Source of the DNA: Solimonas aquatica
Lineage (GTDB): Bacteria; Pseudomonadota; Gammaproteobacteria; Nevskiales; Nevskiaceae
Direction: 5' to 3'
Length of the DNA: 64,000 nucleotides
Assembly (NCBI RefSeq): GCF_900111015.1
Contig: NZ_FOFS01000015.1
Coordinates: 56,154-120,153 of the forward strand
The notes below the pieces were generated by a model, which was given only the letters and a program-made list of their open reading frames with translations, did not search any database and was not told where the DNA came from. Positions 35,124 to 46,001 of the stretch are shown here, one piece after another. The position numbers and the translations under genes are program-made. Each line of letters starts with the position of its first letter. Position 1 is the stretch's first letter.

Positions 35124-35336
35124 ATGTCTAATCTGTCGACCGGCACGGTCAAGTGGTTCAACGACGCCAAGGGTTTTGGCTTCATCACTCCGGAAGGCGG
35201 CGGCGAAGATCTCTTCGCTCACTTCCGCGAGATCCAGGGCACTGGATTCAAGACCCTCAAGGAAGGCCAGAAGGTTCAGTACGAAGTGCGCCGCGGCCCC
35301 AAGGGCCTGCAGGCTGCAGCGATCCGCCCGCTCTAA
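35124..35336 (+). CDS. Cold-shock protein, CspA family
   Basis: A 70-aa single cold-shock domain protein. RNP1 is KGFGFITP and RNP2 is DLFAHF (Phe replacing the usual Val-His start). It binds single-stranded RNA/DNA and acts as an RNA chaperone. AAGGA precedes the ATG. A strong terminator follows, so it is a single-gene unit. The sequence does not tell whether it is cold-induced or constitutive. Confidence 0.95.
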   Translation: MSNLSTGTVKWFNDAKGFGFITPEGGGEDLFAHFREIQGTGFKTLKEGQKVQYEVRRGPKGLQAAAIRPL

Positions 35337-35376
35337 AGCCGGCGCGATCCCCTTCGGCAGCTTTTGCCGGTAAGAG

Positions 35377-35407
35377 CCGCGGCCCGCAAAGGCCGCGGTT
35401 TTTCTTT
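35377..35407 (+). terminator. Rho-independent terminator after csp
   Basis: Perfect 8-bp stem CCGCGGCC/GGCCGCGG with a CGCAAA loop, then TTTTTCTTT. Confidence 0.92.
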
Positions 35408-35424
35408 GCCCGAGGGTTTTGGTC

Positions 35425-35865
35425 ATGATCCAAAGTCCCGTTTCGGCGCCGCCCCTGCCGGGTCTGCGGCCCACGCTCTGGCTGCTATGGCTCAGCGCGG
35501 CCTTGATCCTGGCCTACTGGTTGTCCTACTTCGGCGCGGGCTCGGTGCAGGCCAGTCAGGCGGCTTGCTATCACCTCTTTGAGCGCAACTTTCCGCTGCC
35601 CGATGGTTTCGTGGCGCTATGCGCCGTGCTGGCGGCGCTGCAGCTGCGTCGTCGCCGTGCCGCCGGGCTGCTCTGGGCGCTGCTGTGCGCCGGCGGCCTT
35701 TGCTTTCTCGGGCTGATCGATATCAGCTACAACCTCTGGAACGACATGTACCGGCTGCGCACCGCGCAGATGGCGGGCGAGGCGCTGATCAATCTGGCTT
35801 GCCTGGGCATGGCCTTGTGGTTGAGCCAGCGCTGCTGGCGCTGGCGCCGCTTGCTGCTGCAGTAG
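35425..35865 (+). CDS. Hypothetical four-helix membrane protein
   Basis: A 146-aa protein with about four hydrophobic segments (around residues 17-37, 60-72, 82-100 and 120-135) and short basic loops. No family recognised. The ATG at 35425 has GAGGG upstream. The gene is convergent with the SET-domain gene, whose stop lies 8 bp away. Confidence 0.65.
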   Translation: MIQSPVSAPPLPGLRPTLWLLWLSAALILAYWLSYFGAGSVQASQAACYHLFERNFPLPDGFVALCAVLAALQLRRRRAAGLLWALLCAGGLCFLGLIDISYNLWNDMYRLRTAQMAGEALINLACLGMALWLSQRCWRWRRLLLQ

Positions 35866-35873
35866 GGCTCTTG

Positions 35874-36353
35874 TCAGCTGCGCTTCTTGCGCTTGGGCCT
35901 GAGCATGGTGCCCGTGCAGCGCTTGGCGCCGCAGCGGCATGCCCAGATCTTGCGCAGCCGCGGCGTGTGCGGCTCATCCAGGGTGATGCAGTAGTCGTAG
36001 GTGATTTCTTCGCCCGCGCGGATCTTGCGCGTGGTTTCGATGAACACCCGGTCGCGGCGCGGATCGCCGCTGGCATGCGGCTCCATCACGGTCTCGCAGT
36101 TCGGCGCGCAGCTGGTGTTGATCCAGCGCGCGATGTTGCCATTCACGTTGCCGTCGATGACGTAGTCTTCATTGAGCGTGAACAGAAAGGTGTGGCCGGA
36201 ATCGACATCGCCGCCATAGCACTGGTCGATTTCCTCGTGCGTGCGCAACTGGCCGCGGTACTGGACCAGGCGAAAGCCGGAAGGGAGGTCACGGGCGGCA
36301 AACACGCCGTTGCCATGAATGGCGGAGCGGCGCAGAACAATATTGCGTGGCAT
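35874..36353 (-). CDS. SET domain-containing protein
   Basis: A 159-aa protein that is almost only a SET domain, the fold of protein lysine methyltransferases. It has the N-terminal GNGVFAARDLPSG, the SAM/pseudoknot motif WINTSCAPNCE, GEEITYDYC and a post-SET Cys cluster (CRCGAKRC) that would bind zinc with the upstream Cys. The end is a basic tail (RPKRKKRS). Bacterial SET proteins are known to methylate ribosomal or nucleoid proteins, but the target here is unknown. The start at 36353 gives the usual N-terminus. Confidence 0.85.
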   Translation of the reverse strand: MPRNIVLRRSAIHGNGVFAARDLPSGFRLVQYRGQLRTHEEIDQCYGGDVDSGHTFLFTLNEDYVIDGNVNGNIARWINTSCAPNCETVMEPHASGDPRRDRVFIETTRKIRAGEEITYDYCITLDEPHTPRLRKIWACRCGAKRCTGTMLRPKRKKRS

Positions 36354-36513
36354 GTCGGATAAGAGAGGGGCGGCTTGGGGGCGAAGATACGGGGCGCTAT
36401 TGTCCCGCAAATTCCATGCGCGTGACGACTGGTCGTCTCCCGATTAAGCCCAGGGCAAGGCTGGCATGGCCAAGCTTTCGAACTTGCACCACTTAGAAAA
36501 AGGAGTTGAACCC

Positions 36514-37062
36514 ATGAAGTTTCGCTCGTGCCTGAAGGGTATCGCGGCGGCGGCCGTGGCGGTTCCCGCGCTGGCTTCGGCCTATGACTACAGCTACGTG
36601 GAAGGCGGTTATCTCAACCGCGACCAGCCAGGCGATGAGAGCGGCGTGCGCGTGGCCGGCAGCTTCGATATCGCCAAGCCGGTGGCCTTGTTCGCCGAAT
36701 ACGACTCCGTGGACTACTTCGATCAGTTCAGCATCGGCGGCCTTTATCACCAGCCCTTCCAGCGCGGCATGGATCTGGTGCTGGGGGTATCGCTCGAACA
36801 TGTGGAGTACGACCACAACAGCGATACCGGCATCGGCCTGCGCGCGGGCGTGCGCTGGACCCTGCCGCAGACCAAGCTGGAACTCAATCCGGAACTGCGT
36901 TACGTGAGCGCCGGTGACGAGGACGGCTTGTCGCTGCGCGTGGGCGCGCTGTTCCCGATCACGCCCAAGCTCAAGCTGCAGGGCGGCGTGCAGTTTGGCG
37001 ATGACGATCGCTTCGATCTGGGCCTGCGCTACGAGTTCAACGCCTCGCGCTACGGCTGGTAA
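36514..37062 (+). CDS. Small outer-membrane beta-barrel protein
   Basis: A 182-aa protein with a signal peptide (cleavage near ALASA-YDY). The mature part consists of about eight amphipathic strands alternating aromatic and charged residues (YSYVEGGYLNRD, VALFAEYDSVDYF, FDLGLRYEF). It ends in YGW, with a C-terminal aromatic for barrel assembly. It resembles small OmpA/OmpW-like porin-family barrels without a named function. AGGAG lies 9 bp before the ATG. Confidence 0.75.
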   Translation: MKFRSCLKGIAAAAVAVPALASAYDYSYVEGGYLNRDQPGDESGVRVAGSFDIAKPVALFAEYDSVDYFDQFSIGGLYHQPFQRGMDLVLGVSLEHVEYDHNSDTGIGLRAGVRWTLPQTKLELNPELRYVSAGDEDGLSLRVGALFPITPKLKLQGGVQFGDDDRFDLGLRYEFNASRYGW

Positions 37063-37068
37063 TCCGTT

Positions 37069-37530
37069 TCAGAACACGCCTGCCGCGAGCCCGGCCGCCA
37101 TGGCGGCGCCGAGTTCGCGGCAGCGCGTGAGTGCCGCCTCGGTCACCTCACCTTTGACGATCAGCGGCTCGGCGACCGGCTTGAAGCCGTAGCCGATGGC
37201 GATGCGCTCGATGGCGCGCGCCGCACCGCTGCCATCGTTGCCGGCACTGATGAAAATCGCATACGGCAGGCCCTTGACGCGATCCTGTGCGGGATAGAAG
37301 GTGCGGTCGAAGAAGTCCTTGACGATGCCGGCCATGTAGCCGAAGTTTTCCGGCGTGCCGATCAGCAGGCCCTGCGCCCAGAGCAGATCATCCAGTCCGG
37401 CGCTGGCCGCCGGCAGGCAGCGCAGTTCCACCTCGTCCTGAGCTTCCGCCACGGCGCCGGCACAGACCGCCTCGCAGAGTTGCCGGGTCTTGCCGGACTG
37501 ACCGCCGAAAATCACGAGCAGATGCTTCAT
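37069..37530 (-). CDS. Flavodoxin-like NAD(P)H-dependent oxidoreductase
   Basis: A 153-aa flavodoxin-fold protein. The FMN phosphate loop is FGGQSGKTRQLCEAV (residues 8-22), and GTPENFGYMAGIVKDFFDR is the second FMN loop typical of WrbA/NADPH-FMN reductases. It is probably a small quinone or flavin reductase. It is convergent with the barrel gene, and a 162-bp folded repeat lies just upstream of its start. Confidence 0.82.
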   Translation of the reverse strand: MKHLLVIFGGQSGKTRQLCEAVCAGAVAEAQDEVELRCLPAASAGLDDLLWAQGLLIGTPENFGYMAGIVKDFFDRTFYPAQDRVKGLPYAIFISAGNDGSGAARAIERIAIGYGFKPVAEPLIVKGEVTEAALTRCRELGAAMAAGLAAGVF

Positions 37531-37542
37531 GCGGCAAGCTTA

Positions 37543-37704
37543 GCAGCGTGTTGAAAAACGAAGTTTTCAGCACGCTGCGCTTGGCACATGGAGGTGCCAA
37601 CGGCAATCGAGCGCACCAGCGCTTGATTGCCGGGAGCGCAGGAAAACCACGCTTTTGCGTAGCGACCTGAAAAACGCCAGGGATGGCGTTTTTCAGCAAG
37701 CTGC
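37543..37704. mobile_element. MITE-like folded repeat, 162 bp
   Basis: The ends form an 18-bp imperfect terminal inverted repeat (GCAGCGTGTTGAAAAACG at 37543-37560; right end 37687-37704; 16 of 18 match). Inside are four strong hairpins: 37544-37577, 37581-37600 (TTGGCAC/GTGCCAA), 37601-37632 (CGGCAATC arms) and 37667-37696 (13-bp perfect stem CTGAAAAACGCCA). It has no coding capacity. This is the build of a small non-autonomous mobile or REP-like element; no target-site duplication is obvious. Confidence 0.55.
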
Positions 37705-37726
37705 CAGATCAGCGGCGCCGCCGCGC

Positions 37727-37752
37727 AAAAAAAGGGCGGCTCGCGGCCGCCC
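37727..37752 (-). terminator. Rho-independent terminator of the ComEA gene
   Basis: On the minus strand GGGCGGC-CGCGA-GCCGCCC is followed by seven T. It lies 20 bp after the ComEA-like stop codon. Confidence 0.9.
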
Positions 37753-37772
37753 GGAATCCGGTGATCGGACGC

Positions 37773-38051
37773 TTACGGCGCTGCCGCCTTGCCGCCGCCG
37801 ACACTGATCTCGTTCTGTACGGCCTGATAGAGCTTGTCGCCGATGCCATCGACCTTCTTCAAGTCTTCCTTGTTCTTGAACGGCCCGCTTTTCTCGCGAT
37901 AGCTGATGATGGCCTTGGCTTTCGCCGGGCCGATGCCGGGCAACTTCTCCAGGGTTTTCTGATCGGCGCTGTTGATGTCCACCGCGGCCCAGGCGGGCAG
38001 CGTAAGACTCAGGACCAGGGCCGTCAGCAGAGCGCGCAATGCATGTTTCAT
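37773..38051 (-). CDS. ComEA-like helix-hairpin-helix DNA-binding protein
   Basis: A 92-aa exported protein: signal peptide (cleavage near AWA-AVD), then a ComEA-type double HhH domain (VDINSADQKTLEKLPGIGPAKAKAIISYR). Such proteins bind double-stranded DNA in the periplasm during transformation uptake. The start at 38051 has an AGGAGGAG ribosome-binding site. With the pilin gene next to it, it hints at natural competence. Confidence 0.9.
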   Translation of the reverse strand: MKHALRALLTALVLSLTLPAWAAVDINSADQKTLEKLPGIGPAKAKAIISYREKSGPFKNKEDLKKVDGIGDKLYQAVQNEISVGGGKAAAP

Positions 38052-38177
38052 GAGCTTGTCTCCTCCTGCGGTGACGCACGGCAAGGCTGCCGTGTGTGCC
38101 GATCTTGCTCAGGGCCGGACGCTGCCGATTGCGATGACGTTCACAGCGGGTCGCAGGCGCCTTGAACTGCGTCACGC

Positions 38178-38660
38178 TCAGGGGGACGGATGCGCCTTGC
38201 CCTTCACCTCCGTCAGCGCCGCGCTCAAGGTCTTGCGGCATTCGACCGGCAGGTAGCTGAAGTACTGGCTGTCCACATCGCTGCCGCAGACGTAGAACAC
38301 CTCGTTGCTGTCGTTCTTGTCGGCTGCGAAGTACAGGCTCTTGCCGTTGAGCTTGCCCGACAGGTTCTTGAGCTTCACTGCGATGACCTTCTGCTCACCG
38401 TCCCAGCTCAGGGTGTCGACGTACTGGGCGTTGCCGGGCGCCACGATGCCGGCATCACCCGCCGTCAGCGGCAGATTGCCCTGGGTGGCGACGTACTCCG
38501 AGACGGCGGTCTTGGCCTGATCCAGCTGGCCGACGGCCTCCACCAGCTTGGCGCGGGCGATGGGCGCCTGGAACGCCGGCAGCGCCATGGCGGCCAGGAT
38601 GGCGACGATCGCAATCACGATCATCAGTTCGATCAAGGTGAATCCGTGTTGCTTGCGCAT
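38178..38660 (-). CDS. pilA: Type IV major pilin-like protein (PilA)
   Basis: A 160-aa type IVa pilin. A short 6-residue leader is cleaved before Phe in GFTLIELMIVIAIVAILAAMALP, with Glu at mature position 5. The globular part ends with a Cys pair (VCGSDVD...VECRK) forming the D-region disulfide. It would polymerise into pili for twitching, adhesion or DNA uptake. GGGGAAA serves as ribosome-binding site. The ComEA gene lies 126 bp downstream. Confidence 0.9.
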   Translation of the reverse strand: MRKQHGFTLIELMIVIAIVAILAAMALPAFQAPIARAKLVEAVGQLDQAKTAVSEYVATQGNLPLTAGDAGIVAPGNAQYVDTLSWDGEQKVIAVKLKNLSGKLNGKSLYFAADKNDSNEVFYVCGSDVDSQYFSYLPVECRKTLSAALTEVKGKAHPSP

Positions 38661-38801
38661 GGCATTTCCCCCGTGTTTGTGGACTGCTGGCCCACGCTAG
38701 ACCTCGTGCGGGAAGGCGGCAAGCCGGATCGCGGTACAACTGCGAAGCGGATCAAGCTTGGCGCCGGCACGCGGCTGGCCGGCGCCCGGCTGATACACTA
38801 A

Positions 38802-41518
<2,717 letters not shown>

Positions 41519-41519
<1 letters not shown>

Positions 41520-42061
41520 TGCGCGTCCTGTTCGCTCTGGCGGTGCTGCTGCTGAGTGCCTGCGGATTTCATCTCGCCGGCCAGGCGCCGCTGCCGGAGG
41601 GCTTGCGCAAGGTTTACATCGACACCGTCACGCCCTACAAGGTCGGCGAGCCGCCGCTGGAGGCGCAGCTGCGCGCGATTCTGCAGCGGCGCGGGGCGCA
41701 GGTGCTGGCCTCGGCCAACGACGAGGCCACCACCATCCGCCTGTCCAATCTCGATGAGCGGCGCGAGGTCCTGTCCCTGGGCACCGACGGCAAGGCGGTG
41801 GAGTTTCGCGTCATCACCCGCGTGCACTACGAAGTGTTCCGCGGCACGCAGACGCTGATTCTGCCGGGCGATCTGGTGGCCAGCCGCGATTACAGTTTCG
41901 AACCCTCACAGCTGCTGGCCAAGGAAGCCGAGGAACTGCGTCTGCGCAGCTTCATCCAGAGCGAGCTGGCCGAGCTGCTGATGCTGCGTCTGGATGCCAC
42001 GCTCACGCATCCGGCCACTGCTGCGCCAGCAGTGCCAGCGGGTGGCGCACCGGCACCTTGA
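41519..42061 (+). CDS. lptE: LPS-assembly lipoprotein LptE
   Basis: A 180-aa outer-membrane lipoprotein with lipobox LLSACGFHLAG, the hallmark of LptE. It plugs the LptD barrel and helps insert LPS in the outer leaflet. The last 20 residues are Ala/Pro-rich and unlike the core. The final 59 bp overlap the convergent GlcF-like gene. The holA gene that often follows lptE is absent here. Confidence 0.92.
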
Positions 42062-43217
42062 GACCGCGTCGCCGCAGGCCGGCGGCCAGATGCAGGCTGC
42101 AGCCGATGTTGCTGCTCAGCAGCAGCGCGGGCTGGAGTGCGGCCAGCTCATCGAGCTTGTGCGCCAGCAGCTGATCCGCCATCTGCGGCTGGTTCAGGAA
42201 ATAAGTGCCTGCGGCGCCACAGCAGGCCTGCTGCGTGGACAGCGGCAGCAATTCCAGCTCCGGGATCTTGCGCAGCAGCGCGAGGATGTCATCGCTGCCG
42301 CCGCAGACGTTCTGCTGCGTGCAGGGCAGATGCAGGGCCGCGCGCAGCGGCAGTGGCTTGAGCGCGACGCCTTGCGGCCAGTGCTGCAGCAGGAGGCGAT
42401 GCGGGTCCGTCACCCGCTGCGCGAAGGCGCCGGCCGAAGCCTCCAGCCGGCCGTATTCACGCAGCGTGGCGCCGCAGCCGCTGCCCGCGTAGACGATGTG
42501 CTGGGCTTCGGCAAAGGCCTGCACATTGCGGGTGATCAGCGGTGTGAGCAGCGCGGTCTGTCCGGCGTGCTGCGCGAGTGCGCCACAACAGCTTTGCGCC
42601 GCAGCCGGCTGCAAGGCGAAGCCGGCGCGCCGCAGCAGGGTTTCCAGTGCCGCCAGGGTCTGGCGTTCGGCAATGTCATTCACACAGCCGCGAAACAGCG
42701 CGACGGGCAAGTCCTGGGCGGGGGCCTGATAGCTACCGACGCGGATCGTAGCGTCCGGTGCAGGCAGCAGGCTGGCCCAGCGACGCAGCGCGCCGCGCGC
42801 CAATCGCGCCAGGCCGCTGCGCTGTGCGAGCTTGAGCAGCACGCGCAGCAGGCCGCGCAGGCTGGCCTGGCTGAGCCAGGGCGCGAGCCGGCGCGCCAGC
42901 CGTCCTGATGCGGGATTGCTGCGGGCCTGCAGGCCGCGGGCCGCGTCGAGCAGCTCGCCATAAGGCACCTTGGCCGGACACACCGTCTCGCAGCGCCGGC
43001 AGCTCAGGCAGCCATCCAGATGGGCTTGCAGCACCGGACTTGCAGTGACCAGGCCGCTGGCCAGGCCTTGCATGAGCGCGATGCGGCCACGCGGCGAGTC
43101 GCCTTCGTGCCGGGTTTCGCCGTAAGTGGGGCAGTGCGGCAGACAGAGGCCGCATTTCACGCAGAGATCGGCCTTGTCGAGCGGGAAGGGAGCGGCAGGG
43201 ACGGACGGGCGTGACAT
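42003..43217 (-). CDS. glcF: Glycolate oxidase iron-sulfur subunit-like protein
   Basis: A 404-aa Fe-S protein. Two 4Fe-4S motifs lie near the N-terminus (CVKCGLCLPHCP and CLSCRRCETVCP), and two CCG domains follow (SCCGALAQHAG and ACCGAAGTYFL). This is the build of GlcF, which passes electrons from glycolate/lactate-type dehydrogenases to quinone. No glcD/glcE flavoprotein genes are nearby, so the substrate is uncertain. The start at 43217 follows the homologous N-terminus. Its 3' end overlaps lptE by 59 bp. Confidence 0.82.
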   Translation of the reverse strand: MSRPSVPAAPFPLDKADLCVKCGLCLPHCPTYGETRHEGDSPRGRIALMQGLASGLVTASPVLQAHLDGCLSCRRCETVCPAKVPYGELLDAARGLQARSNPASGRLARRLAPWLSQASLRGLLRVLLKLAQRSGLARLARGALRRWASLLPAPDATIRVGSYQAPAQDLPVALFRGCVNDIAERQTLAALETLLRRAGFALQPAAAQSCCGALAQHAGQTALLTPLITRNVQAFAEAQHIVYAGSGCGATLREYGRLEASAGAFAQRVTDPHRLLLQHWPQGVALKPLPLRAALHLPCTQQNVCGGSDDILALLRKIPELELLPLSTQQACCGAAGTYFLNQPQMADQLLAHKLDELAALQPALLLSSNIGCSLHLAAGLRRRGLKVPVRHPLALLAQQWPDA

Positions 43218-43335
43218 CCGCGCATGATAGGGCGCCGCTGCCTGCCGGGCACAGCGCGCCGGCGCCGACACCCCGGCAGCCTGAACGCCGATCCGTATAC
43301 TGCGCGGCATCTGTCCAGCCGTTCGGTACGCCGCC

Positions 43336-43665
43336 GTGAATGATCTGCCCGCGCCCTTCTACGCCCACCATGTGTTCTTCTGCGGCAACCGCCGTCCGCC
43401 GGGCGAGCGCGCCTGCTGCGCCGACAAGAACGCCGAGGCCATGCGCGAGTACGCCAAGAAGCGCGTGAAGGCGCTGGGCCTGGCGGGCCCCACGCGCACG
43501 CGCATCAATCAGGCCGGCTGTCTGGACCGCTGCGAGAAAGGGCCGTGCATCGTGGTGTACCCGCAGGGTGTCTGGTATCGCTACGAAAACCAGCAGGACA
43601 TCGATGAGATCATCGAACAGCATCTGCAGCAGAACCGCATCGTCGAGCGCCTGCTGATCCGCTGA
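43336..43665 (+). CDS. Thioredoxin-like [2Fe-2S] ferredoxin
   Basis: A 109-aa protein with GTG start. The 2Fe-2S site of thioredoxin-like ferredoxins is seen: CGNRRPPGERACC, then INQAGCLDRCEKGPCIVVYP. It is an electron carrier of the (2Fe-2S) ferredoxin group of PF01257-like fold; the redox partner is unknown. The gene faces away from glcF over a 118-bp gap. Confidence 0.85.
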   Translation: MNDLPAPFYAHHVFFCGNRRPPGERACCADKNAEAMREYAKKRVKALGLAGPTRTRINQAGCLDRCEKGPCIVVYPQGVWYRYENQQDIDEIIEQHLQQNRIVERLLIR

Positions 43666-43684
43666 GCCTCGGGCGCTGCGGCGT

Positions 43685-45190
43685 TCAGAGCACCGGCGAG
43701 TTGATGTTGAGCGGGTTGACGGGTTTGTCGCTGACCGCCGGTGCCGCGCTGCCGGTATCGGCGTCGGCGTCTTCCTGCGGCTGCGGCGTGGAGCGGTCGC
43801 CGGTGAGCCAGACCAGCATGTCGTAGTAGGTGCGGACATTGCCGACATAGGTGATGGTCTGCAGACTGCGCGCATAGCCGTGGCGGGTCTTGGAATACCA
43901 CTGCTCCTTGGACAGCAGCGGCAGGGCGTTGCGCACGTCCAGCCAGCGGTTGGCGTCGCCGCCGCGCTTGCGCGCCAGATCGCGCGCATCCAGCAGGTGG
44001 CCGATGCCCATGTTGTAGGCGGCCAGCGCCATCCAGCTGCGATCCGGTTCCGTGACGCTGGGCGGCAGTTGGTTGAGCATCAGCCGGAAGAAGCGCGCGC
44101 CGCCCATGATGCTTTGCTGAGGGTCTTCGCGATTCTCCAGCTTCATCAGCTCGGCGGTGGAGTTGGTCAGCTGCATGATGCCGCGCACCCCGGTGGGACT
44201 CACGGCGCTGGTGTCCCAGTGCGACTCCTGATAGGCGATGGCCGCCAGCAGGCGCCAGTCCAGACCGTATTTCGCGGCCGCCTTCTCAAAGCCGGTGCGG
44301 TACTGCGGCAGCCGCGTCTCGGCGTGCGTGGCCAGCGTCTGCGCACCGTAAGTGTCCACCTGCTCGATGTGGCCCAGGTAGCGGTCCTTGATTCTGGCCA
44401 GCTCCGCGCCACCGAGTTCCTCCAGCATGCGGTCGGCTTCGCGCAGCAGACTGTCATCGCCGCCATCGGGGAAGGCCCAGGCGATGTCCTGCGGCGCGGC
44501 GATGTCGATGCCGGCGCGCAGCTTGGGGTAGTAGCGCAGATTGATGGCGAGCAGATCGGAATTGACGATGGTGTAGTCCAGCTTGCCTTCGGCAACCTGG
44601 AACAGCAGTTCTTCGCCGGAGTCCTCGTCGCTGGTTTCCCAGCGCAGCTGCGGATACTGCTGGGTCTTGAGCTGCTGCAGGTATTCCTGCAGCGCGCTCT
44701 GCCTGGGGATGCGCAGCGTGCCCCGCAGCTCGCCCAGATTTTTCGGCGCGTCGCTGCCGTTGCGATAGACCAGCTGCGGCACCACCTGCAGCAGGGATTT
44801 GGAGAAGCGCAGCTGCCGCTGTCGCTCCGGCGTCACCAGCACGCTGGCCGCCGCCATGTGATCGCGGCCGCTGCGTACCATCTCCAGTGCCTCGCCGGGC
44901 GTGGCGGCGACGTCCAGCTGCACGCGCACGCCCAGGCGGTCGGCCAGGGCCTTGACCAGGTCGTACTCCAGGCCCACCGCCTCGCCGCCGGGGCCGATGT
45001 AATACACCGTGGGACTGTTGATGGTGGCCACGCGCAGCAGGCCGGTCTTGCGGATCTCGTCCACGCCGCTGCTGCGCGGCGAGCAGGTGCCGATCATGCC
45101 GAGCACCAGTGCAGTCAGCAGCAGAGCGCCGCTGCGGAGCAGGCGGGCGGCGGAATTGCGGGAGGAGGTAGGCGCCGCGTTGTGGTTCAT
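43685..45190 (-). CDS. mltF: Membrane-bound lytic murein transglycosylase F
   Basis: A 501-aa two-domain protein. After an N-terminal membrane anchor (LLLTALVLGMIGTCS, possibly a lipobox), an extracellular solute-binding-like domain (about residues 45-270) precedes the lytic transglycosylase domain. The catalytic Glu lies in AIAYQESHWDTSAVSPTGVRGIMQLT. It cleaves peptidoglycan glycan strands to 1,6-anhydro ends. The acidic tail (PQEDADADTGS) is variable in the family. It is divergent from the tRNA-Ser gene. Confidence 0.93.
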   Translation of the reverse strand: MNHNAAPTSSRNSAARLLRSGALLLTALVLGMIGTCSPRSSGVDEIRKTGLLRVATINSPTVYYIGPGGEAVGLEYDLVKALADRLGVRVQLDVAATPGEALEMVRSGRDHMAAASVLVTPERQRQLRFSKSLLQVVPQLVYRNGSDAPKNLGELRGTLRIPRQSALQEYLQQLKTQQYPQLRWETSDEDSGEELLFQVAEGKLDYTIVNSDLLAINLRYYPKLRAGIDIAAPQDIAWAFPDGGDDSLLREADRMLEELGGAELARIKDRYLGHIEQVDTYGAQTLATHAETRLPQYRTGFEKAAAKYGLDWRLLAAIAYQESHWDTSAVSPTGVRGIMQLTNSTAELMKLENREDPQQSIMGGARFFRLMLNQLPPSVTEPDRSWMALAAYNMGIGHLLDARDLARKRGGDANRWLDVRNALPLLSKEQWYSKTRHGYARSLQTITYVGNVRTYYDMLVWLTGDRSTPQPQEDADADTGSAAPAVSDKPVNPLNINSPVL

Positions 45191-45250
45191 TTAGAATAGC
45201 GGCCCCGCATCTGGCGGCGGCGACCCCGCAGGCTAGCACAAGCGGTCCAC

Positions 45251-45340
45251 GGAGAGGTGGCAGAGTGGTTGAATGTACCTGACTCGAAATCAGGCGTACG
45301 TGAAAGCGTACCGGGGGTTCGAATCCCTCCCTCTCCGCCA
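45251..45340 (+). tRNA. tRNA-Ser (CGA)
   Basis: A 90-nt class II tRNA with CCA encoded. Acceptor stem GGAGAGG/CCTCTCC, anticodon stem CCTGA/TCAGG around loop CTCGAAA, giving anticodon CGA for UCG codons. A long variable arm (GTACGTGAAAGCGTAC) and T-arm with TTCGAAT are present. A terminator follows immediately. Confidence 0.97.
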
Positions 45341-45347
45341 AACAAAT

Positions 45348-45378
45348 AAAAAAGCCCCTTGAATGGGGCTTTTTTATT
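45348..45378 (+). terminator. Terminator after tRNA-Ser
   Basis: AAAAAAGCCCC-TTGAAT-GGGGCTTTTTT, an A/U-flanked hairpin that can work in both directions. Confidence 0.92.
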
Positions 45379-45396
45379 TTTCAAAAGTAAAAATAT

Positions 45397-45451
45397 GAGG
45401 GAGGGATTCGAAGCTGCGGCAGCGGCCGGCCCGGAGGGGAATCCCTCCCTC
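45397..45451. repeat. 13-bp inverted repeat made from the tRNA T-arm
   Basis: GAGGGAGGGATTC (45397-45409) is the exact inverse of GAATCCCTCCCTC (45439-45451). The left arm equals the reversed 3' part of tRNA-Ser. The two arms enclose a GC-rich 29-bp loop. Confidence 0.75.
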
Positions 45452-45492
45452 TCCGCCACACAAATGAAAAGCCCCTTTCGAGGGGCTTTTTC
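45439..45492 (+). repeat. Partial direct copy of tRNA-Ser 3' end plus terminator
   Basis: The last 20 bases of tRNA-Ser (GAATCCCTCCCTCTCCGCCA, 45321-45340) recur exactly at 45439-45458. A spacer with the CAAAT core and a second hairpin, AAAAGCCCC/GGGGCTTTT (45467-45490), follow, mirroring the first terminator. The copy lacks the rest of the tRNA, so it is not a functional gene. It looks like an attachment-site duplication or a tRNA gene remnant. Confidence 0.8.
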
Positions 45493-46001
45493 GTTTCTGC
45501 AGGGTGAATCCTGGGGGCGGTGCTCGGTTCGTCGGGGGCTGGCCTGGCGGCTCGGAACGCGGCATCAGGCGCCACTGCATGAGGCCCTGACGACGGGCAT
45601 GCAGATGCTGGTGCTTGCCTGTCTGCTCCGGCGAGCGGATTGGCGGGGCCGCGCAAGGGCCGCGCCGCATCATGGTCTCGGCGCGCATCTGGTGCATCCG
45701 GAACTGGAAGTGATGCAGGAGACGCTACTGAGCCATTTGCCGGAGTTCTGGCCTGATCCCGCGACCGCCGCGGTTCCACGGCAGCATCGACAGGATCAGC
45801 AAGCCACTGCCGCTGAAGTCGAAGCTTGAAGGCATCTTCAAGGCTGAGGCCATGACCGGCAAGGTCAAGGCTTCGATCATGGGTTTGTTTCCGTTCACGG
45901 CCCTGAGGCATTGAGCGGCCGCTCCATGCAGGGGCTTGCGGTCCAGTGGGCATCGGCTCGGCTTGTCGCGATCGCGATGCCCGCGGCTGTGCCCTGCGGG
46001 C
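45493..46001. other. Gene-poor region, possible decayed fragment
   Basis: No intact gene convinces. An open stretch ending at 45914 encodes a short C-terminal-looking peptide (SKLEGIFKAEAMTGKVKA and onward, then MGLFPF), vaguely like the end of type II secretion F/TadB-type proteins, without start or upstream homology. It may be a remnant left at the tRNA locus. The LysR gene stop lies at 46002. Confidence 0.3.

Noticed and set aside
45241..45459. Frames giving GGEGGIRTPGTLSRT-like peptides
   Set aside because: These are well-known false translations of tRNA-Ser genes.
45359..45829. Plus-strand 156-codon frame after tRNA-Ser
   Set aside because: It begins inside the tRNA terminator, uses the tRNA-copy sequence as codons and has no recognisable domain.
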